Source: Pseudomonas sp. TTU2014-080ASC (GTDB taxonomy: Bacteria; Pseudomonadota; Gammaproteobacteria; Pseudomonadales; Pseudomonadaceae). From it: a stretch of DNA of 64,000 nucleotides. Position 1 is the stretch's first letter. The number at the start of each line of letters is the position of its first letter. Positions 52,923-62,364 of the stretch are shown piece by piece. Position numbers and translations under genes: made by a program. The stretch is taken from NCBI RefSeq assembly GCF_001446935.1, contig NZ_LKKK01000016.1:1-64000 (forward strand). Direction: 5' to 3'. The notes beneath the pieces were generated by a model. That model was not told where the DNA came from. It did no database searches and was given only the letters and a program-made list of their open reading frames with translations.

Positions 52923-53408
52923 CTAATTGACGCCAAGGCGGATGTGCAGACTGCGTAGAAGCACACAGACCCACGGCCACAACAGCGAACTAACCAGTGC
53001 AGGCAAAACAAATTCCACGGTTGGCGGGCGACTGCCAACCAGAGCATTGAGCCACAGCTGAACCAGCTGAGCGAGGCCGAATACGATCAACAACACCATG
53101 CTCTGCTGCCACATGGGGAACATGCGCAAGCGTTGGTGCAGGCTCAATACCAGAAAGCTGATGAACATCAGGGCCAGAGCATTCTGCCCGAGCAAGGTGC
53201 CATTCAGCACATCAGCCAGCAGACCGCAGCACCAGGCTGTTGTCATCCCAACCCGATGCGGCACAGCCAGCATCCAGTAAGTCAGGAAAAGAGCAAGCCA
53301 CATAGGGCGACCAGGCTCCGCCCAAGTCGGCAACACAGAAACACTCAGCAGCAGTGCAACTGCCAAGGTCAGCCAGATAAACCAGACGTTACTCGATCGA
53401 GCAGCCAT
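52923..53408 (-). CDS. mreD: MreD, cell-shape membrane protein
   Basis: 161 residues, about five membrane helices; HQRLRMFPMWQQS is a conserved cytoplasmic loop. It works with MreC, RodA and PBP2 in the elongasome. Overlaps mreC by one base. Confidence 0.92.
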   Translation of the reverse strand: MAARSSNVWFIWLTLAVALLLSVSVLPTWAEPGRPMWLALFLTYWMLAVPHRVGMTTAWCCGLLADVLNGTLLGQNALALMFISFLVLSLHQRLRMFPMWQQSMVLLIVFGLAQLVQLWLNALVGSRPPTVEFVLPALVSSLLWPWVCVLLRSLHIRLGVN

Positions 53409-54403
53409 TATTGCGCAGCCTCGGGTGTTGTAGCCGGTGCAGCGGAAGCAGGCTCTGCAGCCTGGGTCTCCGCTGCCGGAGTATTCGATTGCGGCGTCTG
53501 CCCGGCTTGCTGAAGTATTTCCCGATCCAGCGCTTCCTGCGCTTGTGCCGAGTCGACAGCACGCTGCTCAGGCGTGCGTGTATCCGAAAAGACCAAGAGC
53601 ATGTAGCGGCTGCGGTTGAGCATGGCAGTCGGCACAGCGCGGACAATGGCAAAAGGCTGGCCAGAATCGTGAATCACCTCGCTGACCACCGCCACCGGAT
53701 AGCCCGCTGGGAAGCGCTGACCAAGGCCTGAGCTGACCAGCAAATCGCCTTCTTTAATATCGGCAGTGTCAGCCACATGACGCAGCTCAAGCCGCTCCGG
53801 GTTACCAGTGCCCGTGGCGATAGCGCGCAGGCCATTGCGGTTGACCTGAATAGGAATGCTGTGAGTACTGTCTGTCAGCAACAGCACGCGGGAGGTATAA
53901 GGCAGCACTTCAACCACCTGCCCCATCAGGCCACGTGCATCCAGCACAGGTTGGCCCAAGACAACACCGTCTTTGGAGCCTTTATCAATCAGGATACGGT
54001 GGCTGAACGGGTTAGGGTCTACACCAATCAGTTCGGTGGCCAACACCTCTTCATCCACCAGCGCCGCCGAATTTAGCAGTTCACGCAGGCGCACGTTTTG
54101 CTCTGTCAGTGCCGCCAGCTTTTGCAAACGACGCTGCATGATCAGTTGCTCGGCCTTGAGCCGCTCATTTTCAGCCACCAACTCGCTACGCGTGGTCAGC
54201 TCAGCCGTTGCATCCTCCCAAAGGGTGACAGGCAGACGCCCAAGCACATAAACCGGCTCAACAATCAGCCCCAGTTGCTCGCGCAGGGGTTTGACCACAT
54301 TAAAGCGCGCATCGCCCACCATCAGCGCTACCGATAAAACGGTGAACACCAACAGACGCACACTCAGCGATGGTCCTTTGGCAAATAGCGGCTTAATGGG
54401 CAA
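53408..54403 (-). CDS. mreC: MreC, cell-shape protein
   Basis: 331 residues: an N-terminal membrane helix (15-33), a coiled coil (about 70-110, AELTTRSELVAENERLKAEQ), then paired beta-barrels with GQPVLDARGLMGQVVEV. The C-terminal tail (from about 290) is rich in A, P, Q and E, as in Pseudomonas, and is unlikely to fold. Confidence 0.94.
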   Translation of the reverse strand: MPIKPLFAKGPSLSVRLLVFTVLSVALMVGDARFNVVKPLREQLGLIVEPVYVLGRLPVTLWEDATAELTTRSELVAENERLKAEQLIMQRRLQKLAALTEQNVRLRELLNSAALVDEEVLATELIGVDPNPFSHRILIDKGSKDGVVLGQPVLDARGLMGQVVEVLPYTSRVLLLTDSTHSIPIQVNRNGLRAIATGTGNPERLELRHVADTADIKEGDLLVSSGLGQRFPAGYPVAVVSEVIHDSGQPFAIVRAVPTAMLNRSRYMLLVFSDTRTPEQRAVDSAQAQEALDREILQQAGQTPQSNTPAAETQAAEPASAAPATTPEAAQ

Positions 54404-54426
54404 ATCCTCGTGACGTCAGCTGCAAC

Positions 54427-54463
54427 AAAAAGCTGCAAGCGGATCAGTGCCCGGCTTGCAGCT
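54427..54463 (-). terminator. Intrinsic terminator between mreB and mreC
   Basis: 10-bp stem AGCTGCAAGC / GCTTGCAGCT (54431-54440 and 54454-54463) with a 13-base loop, followed on the minus strand by TTTTT. It suggests mreB is made in excess over mreCD by partial termination. Confidence 0.8.
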
Positions 54464-54573
54464 CAGTGGTTGTACACAACTCTGTGCATGGTTGTCATTG
54501 GCAGCAGTAGGCCATAAAAGTTTTATAGCCTTGCTCAGCGATGAGCCTGTGCCTCACAACCATGGAGTGGATC

Positions 54574-55611
54574 TTACTCCGTGGACAGAAGGTCCATGGC
54601 GTGACGATCCATCATCTCCAGCGCCTTACCACCGCCACGAGCCACACAGGTCAGCGGGTCTTCGGCGACGATAACCGGCAAGCCGGTTTCCTGGGACAGC
54701 AGTTTGTCCAGATCACGCAGCAGTGCGCCACCGCCGGTCAGAACAAGGCCGCGCTCAGCGATATCAGATGCCAGCTCAGGCGGAGACTGCTCCAGAGCGC
54801 TCTTCACAGCTTGAACGATGGTTGCCAAAGACTCCTGCAGAGCCTCCAGCACTTCGTTGGAGTTCAGAGTAAAGCTGCGCGGTACGCCTTCAGCCAAGTT
54901 ACGGCCACGCACATCAACTTCACGCAGCTCGCCACCGGCATAAGCGGTACCGATTTCCTGCTTGATGCGCTCAGCGGTGGACTCACCGATCAAGCTACCG
55001 TAGTTACGGCGCACGTAAGTGATGATTGCTTCGTCGAAACGGTCACCGCCGACGCGTACGGACTCGGCATAGACCACACCGTTCAGGGAGATCAGCGCGA
55101 TTTCAGTGGTACCACCACCGATATCGACGACCATCGAGCCACGTGCTTCTTCAACCGGCAGGCCAGCACCGATAGCAGCAGCCATCGGCTCTTCGATCAG
55201 AAATACTTCACGGGCACCAGCGCCCAGTGCGGATTCACGAATGGCACGGCGCTCAACCTGAGTCGATTTGCACGGGACACAGATCAGCACCCGCGGGGAC
55301 GGCTGCAGGAAGCTGTTTTCATGAACCTTGTTGATGAAGTACTGCAGCATCTTTTCACAGACGCTGAAGTCAGCGATCACGCCGTCTTTCATCGGGCGGA
55401 TAGCGGAAATATTGCCGGGAGTACGGCCCAACATGCGTTTGGCTTCAGTACCTACAGCCACAACGCTCTTCTGGTTGCCATGGGTACGAATGGCAACAAC
55501 GGACGGCTCGTTCAGGACGATGCCACGCTCACGAACATAAATCAGGGTATTGGCAGTGCCCAGGTCGATGGAAAGATCACTGGAAAACATGCCACGCAGT
55601 TTTTTGAACAT
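54574..55611 (-). CDS. mreB: MreB, actin-like cell-shape protein
   Basis: 345 residues from the ATG at 55611 (MFKKLRGMFSSDLSIDLGTANTLIYV). The phosphate-1 motif DLGTANTL and phosphate-2 motif DIGGGTTE of the actin fold are present. It polymerises along the inner membrane and guides elongation. Divergent from gatC across 238 bases. Confidence 0.97.
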   Translation of the reverse strand: MFKKLRGMFSSDLSIDLGTANTLIYVRERGIVLNEPSVVAIRTHGNQKSVVAVGTEAKRMLGRTPGNISAIRPMKDGVIADFSVCEKMLQYFINKVHENSFLQPSPRVLICVPCKSTQVERRAIRESALGAGAREVFLIEEPMAAAIGAGLPVEEARGSMVVDIGGGTTEIALISLNGVVYAESVRVGGDRFDEAIITYVRRNYGSLIGESTAERIKQEIGTAYAGGELREVDVRGRNLAEGVPRSFTLNSNEVLEALQESLATIVQAVKSALEQSPPELASDIAERGLVLTGGGALLRDLDKLLSQETGLPVIVAEDPLTCVARGGGKALEMMDRHAMDLLSTE

Positions 55612-55849
55612 GGGAATAGGGACCCTAGACAAAGCGTGGGTAAAAAAGTGCCGCAAACTCTAACAACGGCAGGGATTTTGAGCAAGGCACCATTGTGGTA
55701 GATTGCCGCTCTTTACCGGCTAATAAAGCCATCATCGCGGCCTTTGACCGCCACCTGTCGCAATACGTTCCCTGCAATCCGAGCGGGCGTACGGTTTACT
55801 TGTCCAATGGCGGCCTCTATCTGCGCCGCTCTATATAGGGAGAATTCTG

Positions 55850-56137
55850 ATGGCGCTTGAGCGCTCCGACGTGGAGAAAATCGCCCATCTGGCTCGTTTA
55901 GGGCTGAACGAGGCGGAAATTCCCTCCACAACCGACACCCTTAACAGCATTTTGGGTCTGATCGACCAAATGCAGGCCGTCAACACCGATGGCATCGAGC
56001 CGCTCTCTCATCCGCTGGAAGCCACTCAGCGTCTGCGCGCCGACCAAGTAACAGAAAGCAACAATCGCGACGCTTATCAGGCCATCGCTCCCGCCGTTGA
56101 AAGCGGCCTGTTCCTGGTTCCGAAAGTCATCGAGTAA
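55850..56137 (+). CDS. gatC: GatC, amidotransferase subunit C
   Basis: 95 residues, two helices (VEKIAHLARLGLNEAEIP). It stabilises GatA in the GatCAB complex that amidates Glu-tRNA(Gln) or Asp-tRNA(Asn). GGGAG precedes the ATG. Confidence 0.95.
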   Translation: MALERSDVEKIAHLARLGLNEAEIPSTTDTLNSILGLIDQMQAVNTDGIEPLSHPLEATQRLRADQVTESNNRDAYQAIAPAVESGLFLVPKVIE

Positions 56138-56151
56138 GGGAAAGACACGCC

Positions 56152-57603
56152 ATGTATCAATTGACTCTGGCCGAGATCGCCCGCGGACTCGCCGAGAAAC
56201 AGTTTTCGTCTGAAGAGCTGACCCGCAACCTGCTGGCTCGCATTCAGCAACTGGATCCACAACTGAATAGTTTTATCAGTGTGACCGAGGAGCTGGCCCT
56301 GACTCAGGCCAAAGCCGCCGACGCCCGCCGCGCTGCCGGTGAAACCGGTGCACTGTTGGGTGCCCCTATCGGGCACAAAGACCTGTTCTGCACGCAAGAT
56401 GTACTGACCACCTGCGCCTCAAAAATCCTCTACAACTTCAAAGCGCCTTATAACGCCACGGTTGTTGAGAAACTGGCCGCAGCCGGCACTGTAACCCTCG
56501 GCAAGCTGAACATGGACGAATTCGCCATGGGTTCGGCCAACGAATCCAGCCATTTTGGCCCGGTGAAGAACCCGTGGGACCTGAGCCGCGTACCTGGCGG
56601 CTCCAGCGGCGGTTCCGCGGCAGCTGTTGCCGCACGCTTGTTGCCAGCAGCCACCGGCACTGACACTGGCGGCTCGATTCGCCAGCCAGCTGCACTGACC
56701 AACCTGACCGGCATCAAGCCGACCTACGGTCGTGTTTCGCGCTGGGGCATGATCGCTTACGCCTCCAGCCTGGATCAGGGCGGTCCACTGGCTCGCAGCG
56801 CAGAAGATTGCGCCTTGATGCTGCAAGCTATGGCCGGTTTCGACAGCAAAGACTCCACCAGTGTTGATCAGCCGGTCGACGACTATCTGGCAGCACTGAG
56901 CCAACCGCTGAGCGGTCTGCGCATCGGCCTGCCGAAGGAATACTTTGGCGCAGGCCTCGACAGCCGCATTGCCGACAAAGTGATGGCAGTTGTTGAAGAG
57001 CTGAAAAAGCTCGGCGCTACCGTCAAGGAAATCAGCCTGCCGAACATGCAGCACGCCATCCCCGCTTATTATGTGATCGCGCCTGCTGAAGCCAGCTCCA
57101 ACCTGTCGCGCTTCGACGGCGTTCGCTTTGGCTACCGCTGTGAGAACCCGGTCAACCTCGAAGACCTGTACAAACGCTCCCGTGGCGAAGGCTTCGGCGC
57201 CGAGGTTAAACGCCGCATCATGGTCGGCACCTATGCGCTGTCCGCTGGCTACTACGATGCCTATTACCTGAAAGCGCAGAAGATCCGTCGCCTGATCAAG
57301 AACGACTTTGTCAGCGCGTTCAACGAAGTTGACGTCATTCTCGGCCCAACCACGCCAAACCTGGCGTGGAAACTGGGCGAGAAGAACAACGATCCGGTCG
57401 CGGCCTATCTGGAAGACATCTACACCATCACCGCCAACCTCGCCGGTATTCCCGGCCTGTCGATGCCAGCTGGCTTCGTCGATGGTTTGCCGGTTGGCGT
57501 GCAACTGCTCGCGCCGTACTTCCAGGAAGCCCGCCTGCTTAACGTGGCCCATCAGTATCAGTCGGTCAGCGACTGGCACAAACAAGCCCCAACCGGATTC
57601 TGA
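56152..57603 (+). CDS. gatA: GatA, amidotransferase subunit A
   Basis: 483 residues, amidase signature family. The Ser-cisSer-Lys triad lies in GHKDLFCT, GGSSGGSAAA and GTDTGGSIRQPAA. It releases ammonia from glutamine for GatB. It lies 14 bases after gatC. Confidence 0.97.
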   Translation: MYQLTLAEIARGLAEKQFSSEELTRNLLARIQQLDPQLNSFISVTEELALTQAKAADARRAAGETGALLGAPIGHKDLFCTQDVLTTCASKILYNFKAPYNATVVEKLAAAGTVTLGKLNMDEFAMGSANESSHFGPVKNPWDLSRVPGGSSGGSAAAVAARLLPAATGTDTGGSIRQPAALTNLTGIKPTYGRVSRWGMIAYASSLDQGGPLARSAEDCALMLQAMAGFDSKDSTSVDQPVDDYLAALSQPLSGLRIGLPKEYFGAGLDSRIADKVMAVVEELKKLGATVKEISLPNMQHAIPAYYVIAPAEASSNLSRFDGVRFGYRCENPVNLEDLYKRSRGEGFGAEVKRRIMVGTYALSAGYYDAYYLKAQKIRRLIKNDFVSAFNEVDVILGPTTPNLAWKLGEKNNDPVAAYLEDIYTITANLAGIPGLSMPAGFVDGLPVGVQLLAPYFQEARLLNVAHQYQSVSDWHKQAPTGF

Positions 57604-57614
57604 GGAAGACTCAT

Positions 57615-59063
57615 ATGCAATGGGAAACCGTGATCGGGCTGGAAATCCACGCACAGCTCAGCACTCAATCGAAGATTTTCTCTGGCAGCGCTATCGCTTT
57701 TGGCGCCGAGCCGAACACTCAGGCCAGCCTGATCGACCTCGGCATGCCCGGCACCCTGCCGGTGCTCAACGCCGAAGCCGTACGCATGGCCTGTAAGTTT
57801 GGCCTAGCGATTGATGCGGAAATCGCACCGCAGAACGTTTTCGCCCGTAAGAACTACTTCTACCCGGACCTGCCCAAGGGCTACCAGACCAGCCAGATGG
57901 ATCACCCCATCGTTGGTAAAGGCCATCTGGACATCACCCTTGAGGACGGTACCACCAAGCGCATCGGCATCACCCGTGCTCACCTGGAGGAAGACGCAGG
58001 CAAATCCCTGCACGAAGACTTCCAGGGCATGAGCGGTATCGACCTGAACCGCGCCGGTACGCCGCTGTTGGAGATCGTTTCCGAGCCGGACATCCGCAGC
58101 GCCAAAGAAGCCGTAGCCTACGTTAAAGCCATCCACGCGCTGGTGCGCTATCTGGGCATCTGTGACGGCAACATGGCTGAAGGTTCGCTGCGCTGCGACT
58201 GCAACGTCTCCGTTCGCCCGAAAGGCCAAGCTGAGTTCGGCACCCGCGCCGAGATCAAGAACGTCAACTCGTTCCGCTTCATTGAGAAAGCCATTAACTA
58301 TGAAGTGCAGCGCCAGATCGAGCTGATCGAAGACGGCGGCAAAGTGGTGCAGGAAACCCGCCTGTACGACCCGAACAAAGACCAAACCCGCTCCATGCGC
58401 AGTAAGGAAGAAGCCAACGACTACCGTTACTTCCCCTGCCCTGATCTGCTGCCCGTGGTGATCGAGCAGAGCTTCCTCGACGAAGTGCGTGCCAGCCTGC
58501 CGGAGTTGCCAGTTCAGAAACGCGAGCGTTTTGAGTCGCAGTTTGGCCTGTCCAGCTACGATGCCACTGTTTTGGCAGCCAGCCGTGAAATGGCTGACTA
58601 CTTTGAAGCCGTGCAACAGGCGTGTGGCGATGCCAAGCTGGCTGCCAACTGGGTGATGGGCGAACTGTCCAGCCTGCTCAACAAAGACAACCTGGATATC
58701 GACCAGTCTCCGGTCAGTGCCGAGCAACTGGGCGGCATGATCCTGCGCATCAAAGACAACACCATCAGCGGCAAAATCGCCAAGATGGTCTTTGAAGCAC
58801 TGGCTGCTGGCGAAGGTGCAACAGCTGACGAAATCATCGAGAAAAAAGGCCTCAAACAAGTCACCGACAGTGGCGCGATTGAAGCCATGCTTGATGAAGT
58901 CCTCGCAGCCAACGCTGAGCAGGTCGAACAATACCGCGCCAGCGATGAAGCCAAACGCGGCAAGATGTTCGGCTTCTTTGTCGGCCAGGCCATGAAAGCC
59001 TCCAAAGGCAAGGCCAACCCGGGACAAGTGAACGAACTTCTGAAGAAGAAGCTCGAAGGCTAA
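57615..59063 (+). CDS. gatB: GatB, amidotransferase subunit B
   Basis: 482 residues. The cradle domain start METVIGLEIHAQLSTQSKIFSG-like and FPCPDLLPV with MRSKEEANDYRYFP are diagnostic. It activates and amidates the misacylated tRNA. It ends 13 bases before a strong hairpin terminator. Confidence 0.97.
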   Translation: MQWETVIGLEIHAQLSTQSKIFSGSAIAFGAEPNTQASLIDLGMPGTLPVLNAEAVRMACKFGLAIDAEIAPQNVFARKNYFYPDLPKGYQTSQMDHPIVGKGHLDITLEDGTTKRIGITRAHLEEDAGKSLHEDFQGMSGIDLNRAGTPLLEIVSEPDIRSAKEAVAYVKAIHALVRYLGICDGNMAEGSLRCDCNVSVRPKGQAEFGTRAEIKNVNSFRFIEKAINYEVQRQIELIEDGGKVVQETRLYDPNKDQTRSMRSKEEANDYRYFPCPDLLPVVIEQSFLDEVRASLPELPVQKRERFESQFGLSSYDATVLAASREMADYFEAVQQACGDAKLAANWVMGELSSLLNKDNLDIDQSPVSAEQLGGMILRIKDNTISGKIAKMVFEALAAGEGATADEIIEKKGLKQVTDSGAIEAMLDEVLAANAEQVEQYRASDEAKRGKMFGFFVGQAMKASKGKANPGQVNELLKKKLEG

Positions 59064-59076
59064 GCCGTAGCGCTAT

Positions 59077-59106
59077 ACACAACGCCGGGTTTTCCCGGCG
59101 TTGTGT
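59077..59106 (+). terminator. Terminator after gatCAB
   Basis: Perfect 13-bp stem ACACAACGCCGGG / CCCGGCGTTGTGT with a 4-base loop, 13 bases past the gatB stop. The following TATC is a weak T tract. Confidence 0.75.
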
Positions 59107-59147
59107 TATCTGTGCGGCGACAAATCATCAGCCACAATGGAGTCTCC

Positions 59148-59504
59148 ATGCGCCTGATCTTGCTCACCCTGCTCAGCCTTACCCTTACGGCCTGTTCCAC
59201 ATTCGGCCCAGGCTCATCAGATGAAGGCCTGGCCTCTTACTACGGCTCCCGCCACCACGGCAAAAAAACTGCCAGCGGCGAGCCTTTCAATCAATACGCA
59301 TTAACCGCAGCACACCGAACCCTGCCCTTTGGCAGCAAGGTACGAGTGACCAACTTGCGCAACAATAAAAGCGTGGTTGTGCGCATCAATGATCGCGGCC
59401 CGCACGTGCGCAAACGCATCATCGACCTCTCTTTTCAGGCAGCCAAAGACTTGGACATGTTGCACGATGGCGTTGCCCCCGTACGCCTGCAACCCCTGAA
59501 TTGA
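59148..59504 (+). CDS. Short RlpA-like lipoprotein
   Basis: 118 residues. The signal peptide ends in the lipobox LTAC-S. The double-psi beta-barrel (GLASYYGSRHHGKKTASGEPFNQYALTAAHRTLPFGSKVRV ... INDRGPHVRKRIIDLS) retains the catalytic-type Asp and His. The SPOR domain of full-length RlpA is absent. RlpA cuts denuded glycan in septa; this short relative may act similarly without septal targeting. ATG at 59148 because upstream codons do not give a signal peptide. Confidence 0.85.
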   Translation: MRLILLTLLSLTLTACSTFGPGSSDEGLASYYGSRHHGKKTASGEPFNQYALTAAHRTLPFGSKVRVTNLRNNKSVVVRINDRGPHVRKRIIDLSFQAAKDLDMLHDGVAPVRLQPLN

Positions 59505-59547
59505 AAGCAGTTCTCTGACCCAACCCCCCCGAGTAAAGGAAAACCGA

Positions 59548-60633
59548 ATGACGACAATGACCTTCATTTACCTAATCGCCGGCATCACCTTGCTGGTTAT
59601 GGGTGCCGAAGTGCTAGTACGCGGAGCGGCTAGGTTGGCAGCGCAACTGGGGATCTCGCCACTGGTCATTGGCCTGACGGTGGTGGCATTTGGCACCAGT
59701 GCCCCGGAAACAGCAGTCAGCGTGCAAGCAGCCTTTGAAGGCAGTGGTGACCTGGCCATCGGCAATGTGGTCGGTAGCAACATTGCCAACGTGCTGCTCA
59801 TTCTCGGGATCACCGCCCTGGTAGCCCCGCTTCTCGTCTCCCGGCAACTGATTCGTCAGGATGTGCCAATCATGATTGGCGCCAGCCTGTTGACATACGC
59901 TCTGGCCTTCGACGGCGGACTGAGCAAAATAGATGGTGCTGTTCTATTTGCCTGCGTAGTCGGCTATACCGCCTTTTTGATCTATCAAAGCCGCAAGGAA
60001 GGCAAACAGGCAGACGACGAGTTTGATGATGAATTTGGCCTGAAAGAAGCCAACCGCCCTTATGCTTGGGCCCATCATCTTCTACTGATTACCGTCGGAC
60101 TTGTCCTGCTAGTCTTGGGTTCCAACTGGCTGGTAGAAGGCGCAACAACGCTGGCCCGCGCATTGGGCATATCAGAGCTGGTCATTGGCCTCACTGTTGT
60201 AGCGATCGGCACGTCTCTGCCTGAGCTGGCGACCTCCGTTATTGCCGCAATCAAAGGTCAGCGCGATATCGCTGTGGGCAATATCGTCGGCAGTAACATT
60301 TTTAACCTACTGTGCGTGTTGGGCCTTTCCTCACTGGTTTCACCACTGCCGATCAATGTTTCTGCAAACGCACTGGCCTTCGACTTTCCGGTGATGATTG
60401 CTGTCGCCATCGCCTGCTTACCGATCTTCTTTGCCGGCTACTGCATCAATCGTTGGGAGGGACTCCTGTTCCTAGCGTATTACGTGGCCTACACGGCTTA
60501 TCTGGTAACCAGCACCACCGGACAGGCCTTTGCCACGACCTTGTCACATGCAATGCTCGGCTACGTCCTGCCGCTAACCGCCGTCAGTTTGGTGGTCATT
60601 GCCAGTCGTGCTTGGCGAAAACAACGCAATTAG
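59548..60633 (+). CDS. Calcium/sodium antiporter of the CaCA family (YrbG-like)
   Basis: 361 residues, about ten membrane helices. The two alpha repeats are visible as GTSAPETAVSVQA and GTSLPELATSVIAA, with GNVVGSN and GNIVGSN. A hydrophilic loop (about 150-170, SRKEGKQADDEFDDEF) separates the halves. Exchanges Ca2+ for Na+ or H+. Confidence 0.9.
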   Translation: MTTMTFIYLIAGITLLVMGAEVLVRGAARLAAQLGISPLVIGLTVVAFGTSAPETAVSVQAAFEGSGDLAIGNVVGSNIANVLLILGITALVAPLLVSRQLIRQDVPIMIGASLLTYALAFDGGLSKIDGAVLFACVVGYTAFLIYQSRKEGKQADDEFDDEFGLKEANRPYAWAHHLLLITVGLVLLVLGSNWLVEGATTLARALGISELVIGLTVVAIGTSLPELATSVIAAIKGQRDIAVGNIVGSNIFNLLCVLGLSSLVSPLPINVSANALAFDFPVMIAVAIACLPIFFAGYCINRWEGLLFLAYYVAYTAYLVTSTTGQAFATTLSHAMLGYVLPLTAVSLVVIASRAWRKQRN

Positions 60634-60644
60634 GAGTTCGCGTC

Positions 60645-61034
60645 ATGAGTAACAACCAACAACAAGGCTTAAAGGTACGCCGTGAGGTGATGGGCGATGC
60701 CTTTGTTGACCGGGCGCTGGGTAATGCGACTGCTTTCACCCAGCCCTTGCAGGATTTCGTTAACGAACACGCATGGGGCGGCGTGTGGACCCGTGAGGGG
60801 CTGGACCGCAAAACCCGTAGCCTGATCACACTGGCAGCGCTGACCGCGCTCAAGTGCCCGCAGGAGCTCAAAGGTCATGTACGCGGTGCGCTGAATAATG
60901 GCTGTAGCGTGGAGGAGATCCGCGAAGCACTGCTGCATTGCGCAGTCTACGCCGGTGTACCGGCTGCCATAGATGCCTTCCGCGCTGCCCAAGAGGTTAT
61001 AGAGGACTGGCAGCAAGCGCAGGCAGCCTCGTAA
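60645..61034 (+). CDS. Carboxymuconolactone decarboxylase/AhpD-family protein
   Basis: 129 residues from the ATG at 60645, behind AGGAG. The CMD fold is seen in RSLITLAALTALKCPQELKGHVRGALNNGCSVEEIREALLHCAVYAGVPAAIDAF. The E-x-HCAVYAG site resembles PcaC, but no protocatechuate genes are near. A peroxidase-like or decarboxylase role is undetermined. Confidence 0.85.
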   Translation: MSNNQQQGLKVRREVMGDAFVDRALGNATAFTQPLQDFVNEHAWGGVWTREGLDRKTRSLITLAALTALKCPQELKGHVRGALNNGCSVEEIREALLHCAVYAGVPAAIDAFRAAQEVIEDWQQAQAAS

Positions 61035-61051
61035 ACCTACACGCTAAACCG

Positions 61052-61081
61052 TCTGATCGCCGTGAACATACGGCGATCAGA
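61052..61081. repeat. Hairpin overlapping the AEC transporter stop codon
   Basis: Perfect 11-bp arms TCTGATCGCCG / CGGCGATCAGA with an 8-base loop between the converging CMD and AEC genes. The stop codon of the AEC gene lies inside the arm. No T run. Confidence 0.5.
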
Positions 61082-62018
61082 TCCAGCCGCCCCATTGCAG
61101 AATCAGCAGGCCAATATTGGTTGATATCGCCGCCAGCAAGGTGGTCAACACAATAATCGCGGCAGCCAGCTGGTAGTTACTGCCCACAGCCTTGGCCATG
61201 ACAAAACTGGCCGCAGCCGTCGGGCTGACGAAAAACAGAAAGAGAATGCCGAGCTCAGCACCGCGAAAGCCAAATGCAAAAGCTCCGGCTGTGCCCAACG
61301 CAGGCAACCACAGCACCTTCATCAGGCTGGCACTGAGCGCCAACACACCGCTCTCGCGCAAAGCCGCCAGTGAAAGGCTGGCACCAATACAGATCAATGC
61401 CAGTGGAAGAGTGAGCTGGGCCAGATACTCACCTGAGGTAGTCAGCCAGTTTGGTAAGCCAATTTTCCAGTATGCAAAAGGAATAGCAGTAACCACACCA
61501 AGAATCAGTGGATTGGTAATGATGCTCTTGCTGATACTCCAGACATTGGCCTTTCCTTGCGGGCTGTAAACAGCCAACACCAGTGCCGAGAGGGTGTTAT
61601 AGCTGAGTATGACAACCCCGCCCAGCACACCGCCCAGCGACAGCCCGTAGTCGCCATAAAGACTGGTTGCCAGCGCCAGGCCAATAATCCCGTTGTTGCC
61701 ACGAAATGCGCCCTGAACATACACCCCGCGATCGGCTTGAGGCACCCGCCAGATAGCCCACCCCCAAGCCAATAGAAAGCCGACCAGCGTCGCCAGAAGA
61801 AAATAGCCCAACAGTTTGGGCTGCAACGCTGTGTTCAGATCAGCATGCAGAATCGCCAAAAACAGCATCACCGGCATGCTGACATTGAACACCAGCGCCG
61901 TTGCGGTGCTGATAAAGGCTGCATCCACCTGCCCCAAGCGCTTTAGCAGAACACCCAGAAACAACATCGCGAACACCGGCGCGGTGACCGCGAAGGTATC
62001 GGAAAAAATCGAAAACAT
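61077..62018 (-). CDS. AEC-family transporter
   Basis: 313 residues from the ATG at 62018, or 317 from a GTG at 62030. Ten membrane helices in two five-helix halves; N-terminal IFSDTFAVTAPVFAMLFLGVLLKRLG is typical. The family moves auxin in plants and organic acids such as malate or malonate in bacteria. No neighbour tells the substrate. Confidence 0.85.
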   Translation of the reverse strand: MFSIFSDTFAVTAPVFAMLFLGVLLKRLGQVDAAFISTATALVFNVSMPVMLFLAILHADLNTALQPKLLGYFLLATLVGFLLAWGWAIWRVPQADRGVYVQGAFRGNNGIIGLALATSLYGDYGLSLGGVLGGVVILSYNTLSALVLAVYSPQGKANVWSISKSIITNPLILGVVTAIPFAYWKIGLPNWLTTSGEYLAQLTLPLALICIGASLSLAALRESGVLALSASLMKVLWLPALGTAGAFAFGFRGAELGILFLFFVSPTAAASFVMAKAVGSNYQLAAAIIVLTTLLAAISTNIGLLILQWGGWI

Positions 62019-62364
62019 GATCAAAGCCACGGGCCAGAGGGGTTCGTCGATGATATCAGGGCCCGCATGGCTTTCGCGCGCTTACAGACGACAGAAGGCT
62101 CCCGACAAAAAGCTTGTACGGCAGTCGGACTGAAAGCTGGATGAAAGATTCTCTCCGTAGATTCAGGCGCGCCGGCTCGACCCGGCACGGCAACTGCCAG
62201 TCAATCCCTGGCAGCCGAAGACAAAAACAACGGTGACAGCAATGCCTTATAACCAGCCTGGTGCCCTCAGAGCCTCCAATCTCTCCGACACCCTGCCTCC
62301 TCCCGCCATAAGGCTTTGATTCGCCTGACTGTCGCCGCCCGTTTCAGCAATTCGGAGAACCATA
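62019..62364. other. 346-base divergent gap between the AEC and CitMHS transporter genes
   Basis: No gene supported; a 25-codon open frame at 62242-62319 has no ribosome-binding site. It contains a perfect 7-bp dyad CTGCCAG-N7-CTGGCAG (62194-62214) and a GC-rich GCCGG/CCGGC pair just before it, both candidates for regulation of citN. Confidence 0.55.

Noticed and set aside
62242..62319. 25-codon open frame in the citrate transporter leader
   Set aside because: No ribosome-binding site before the ATG and no recognisable peptide features.
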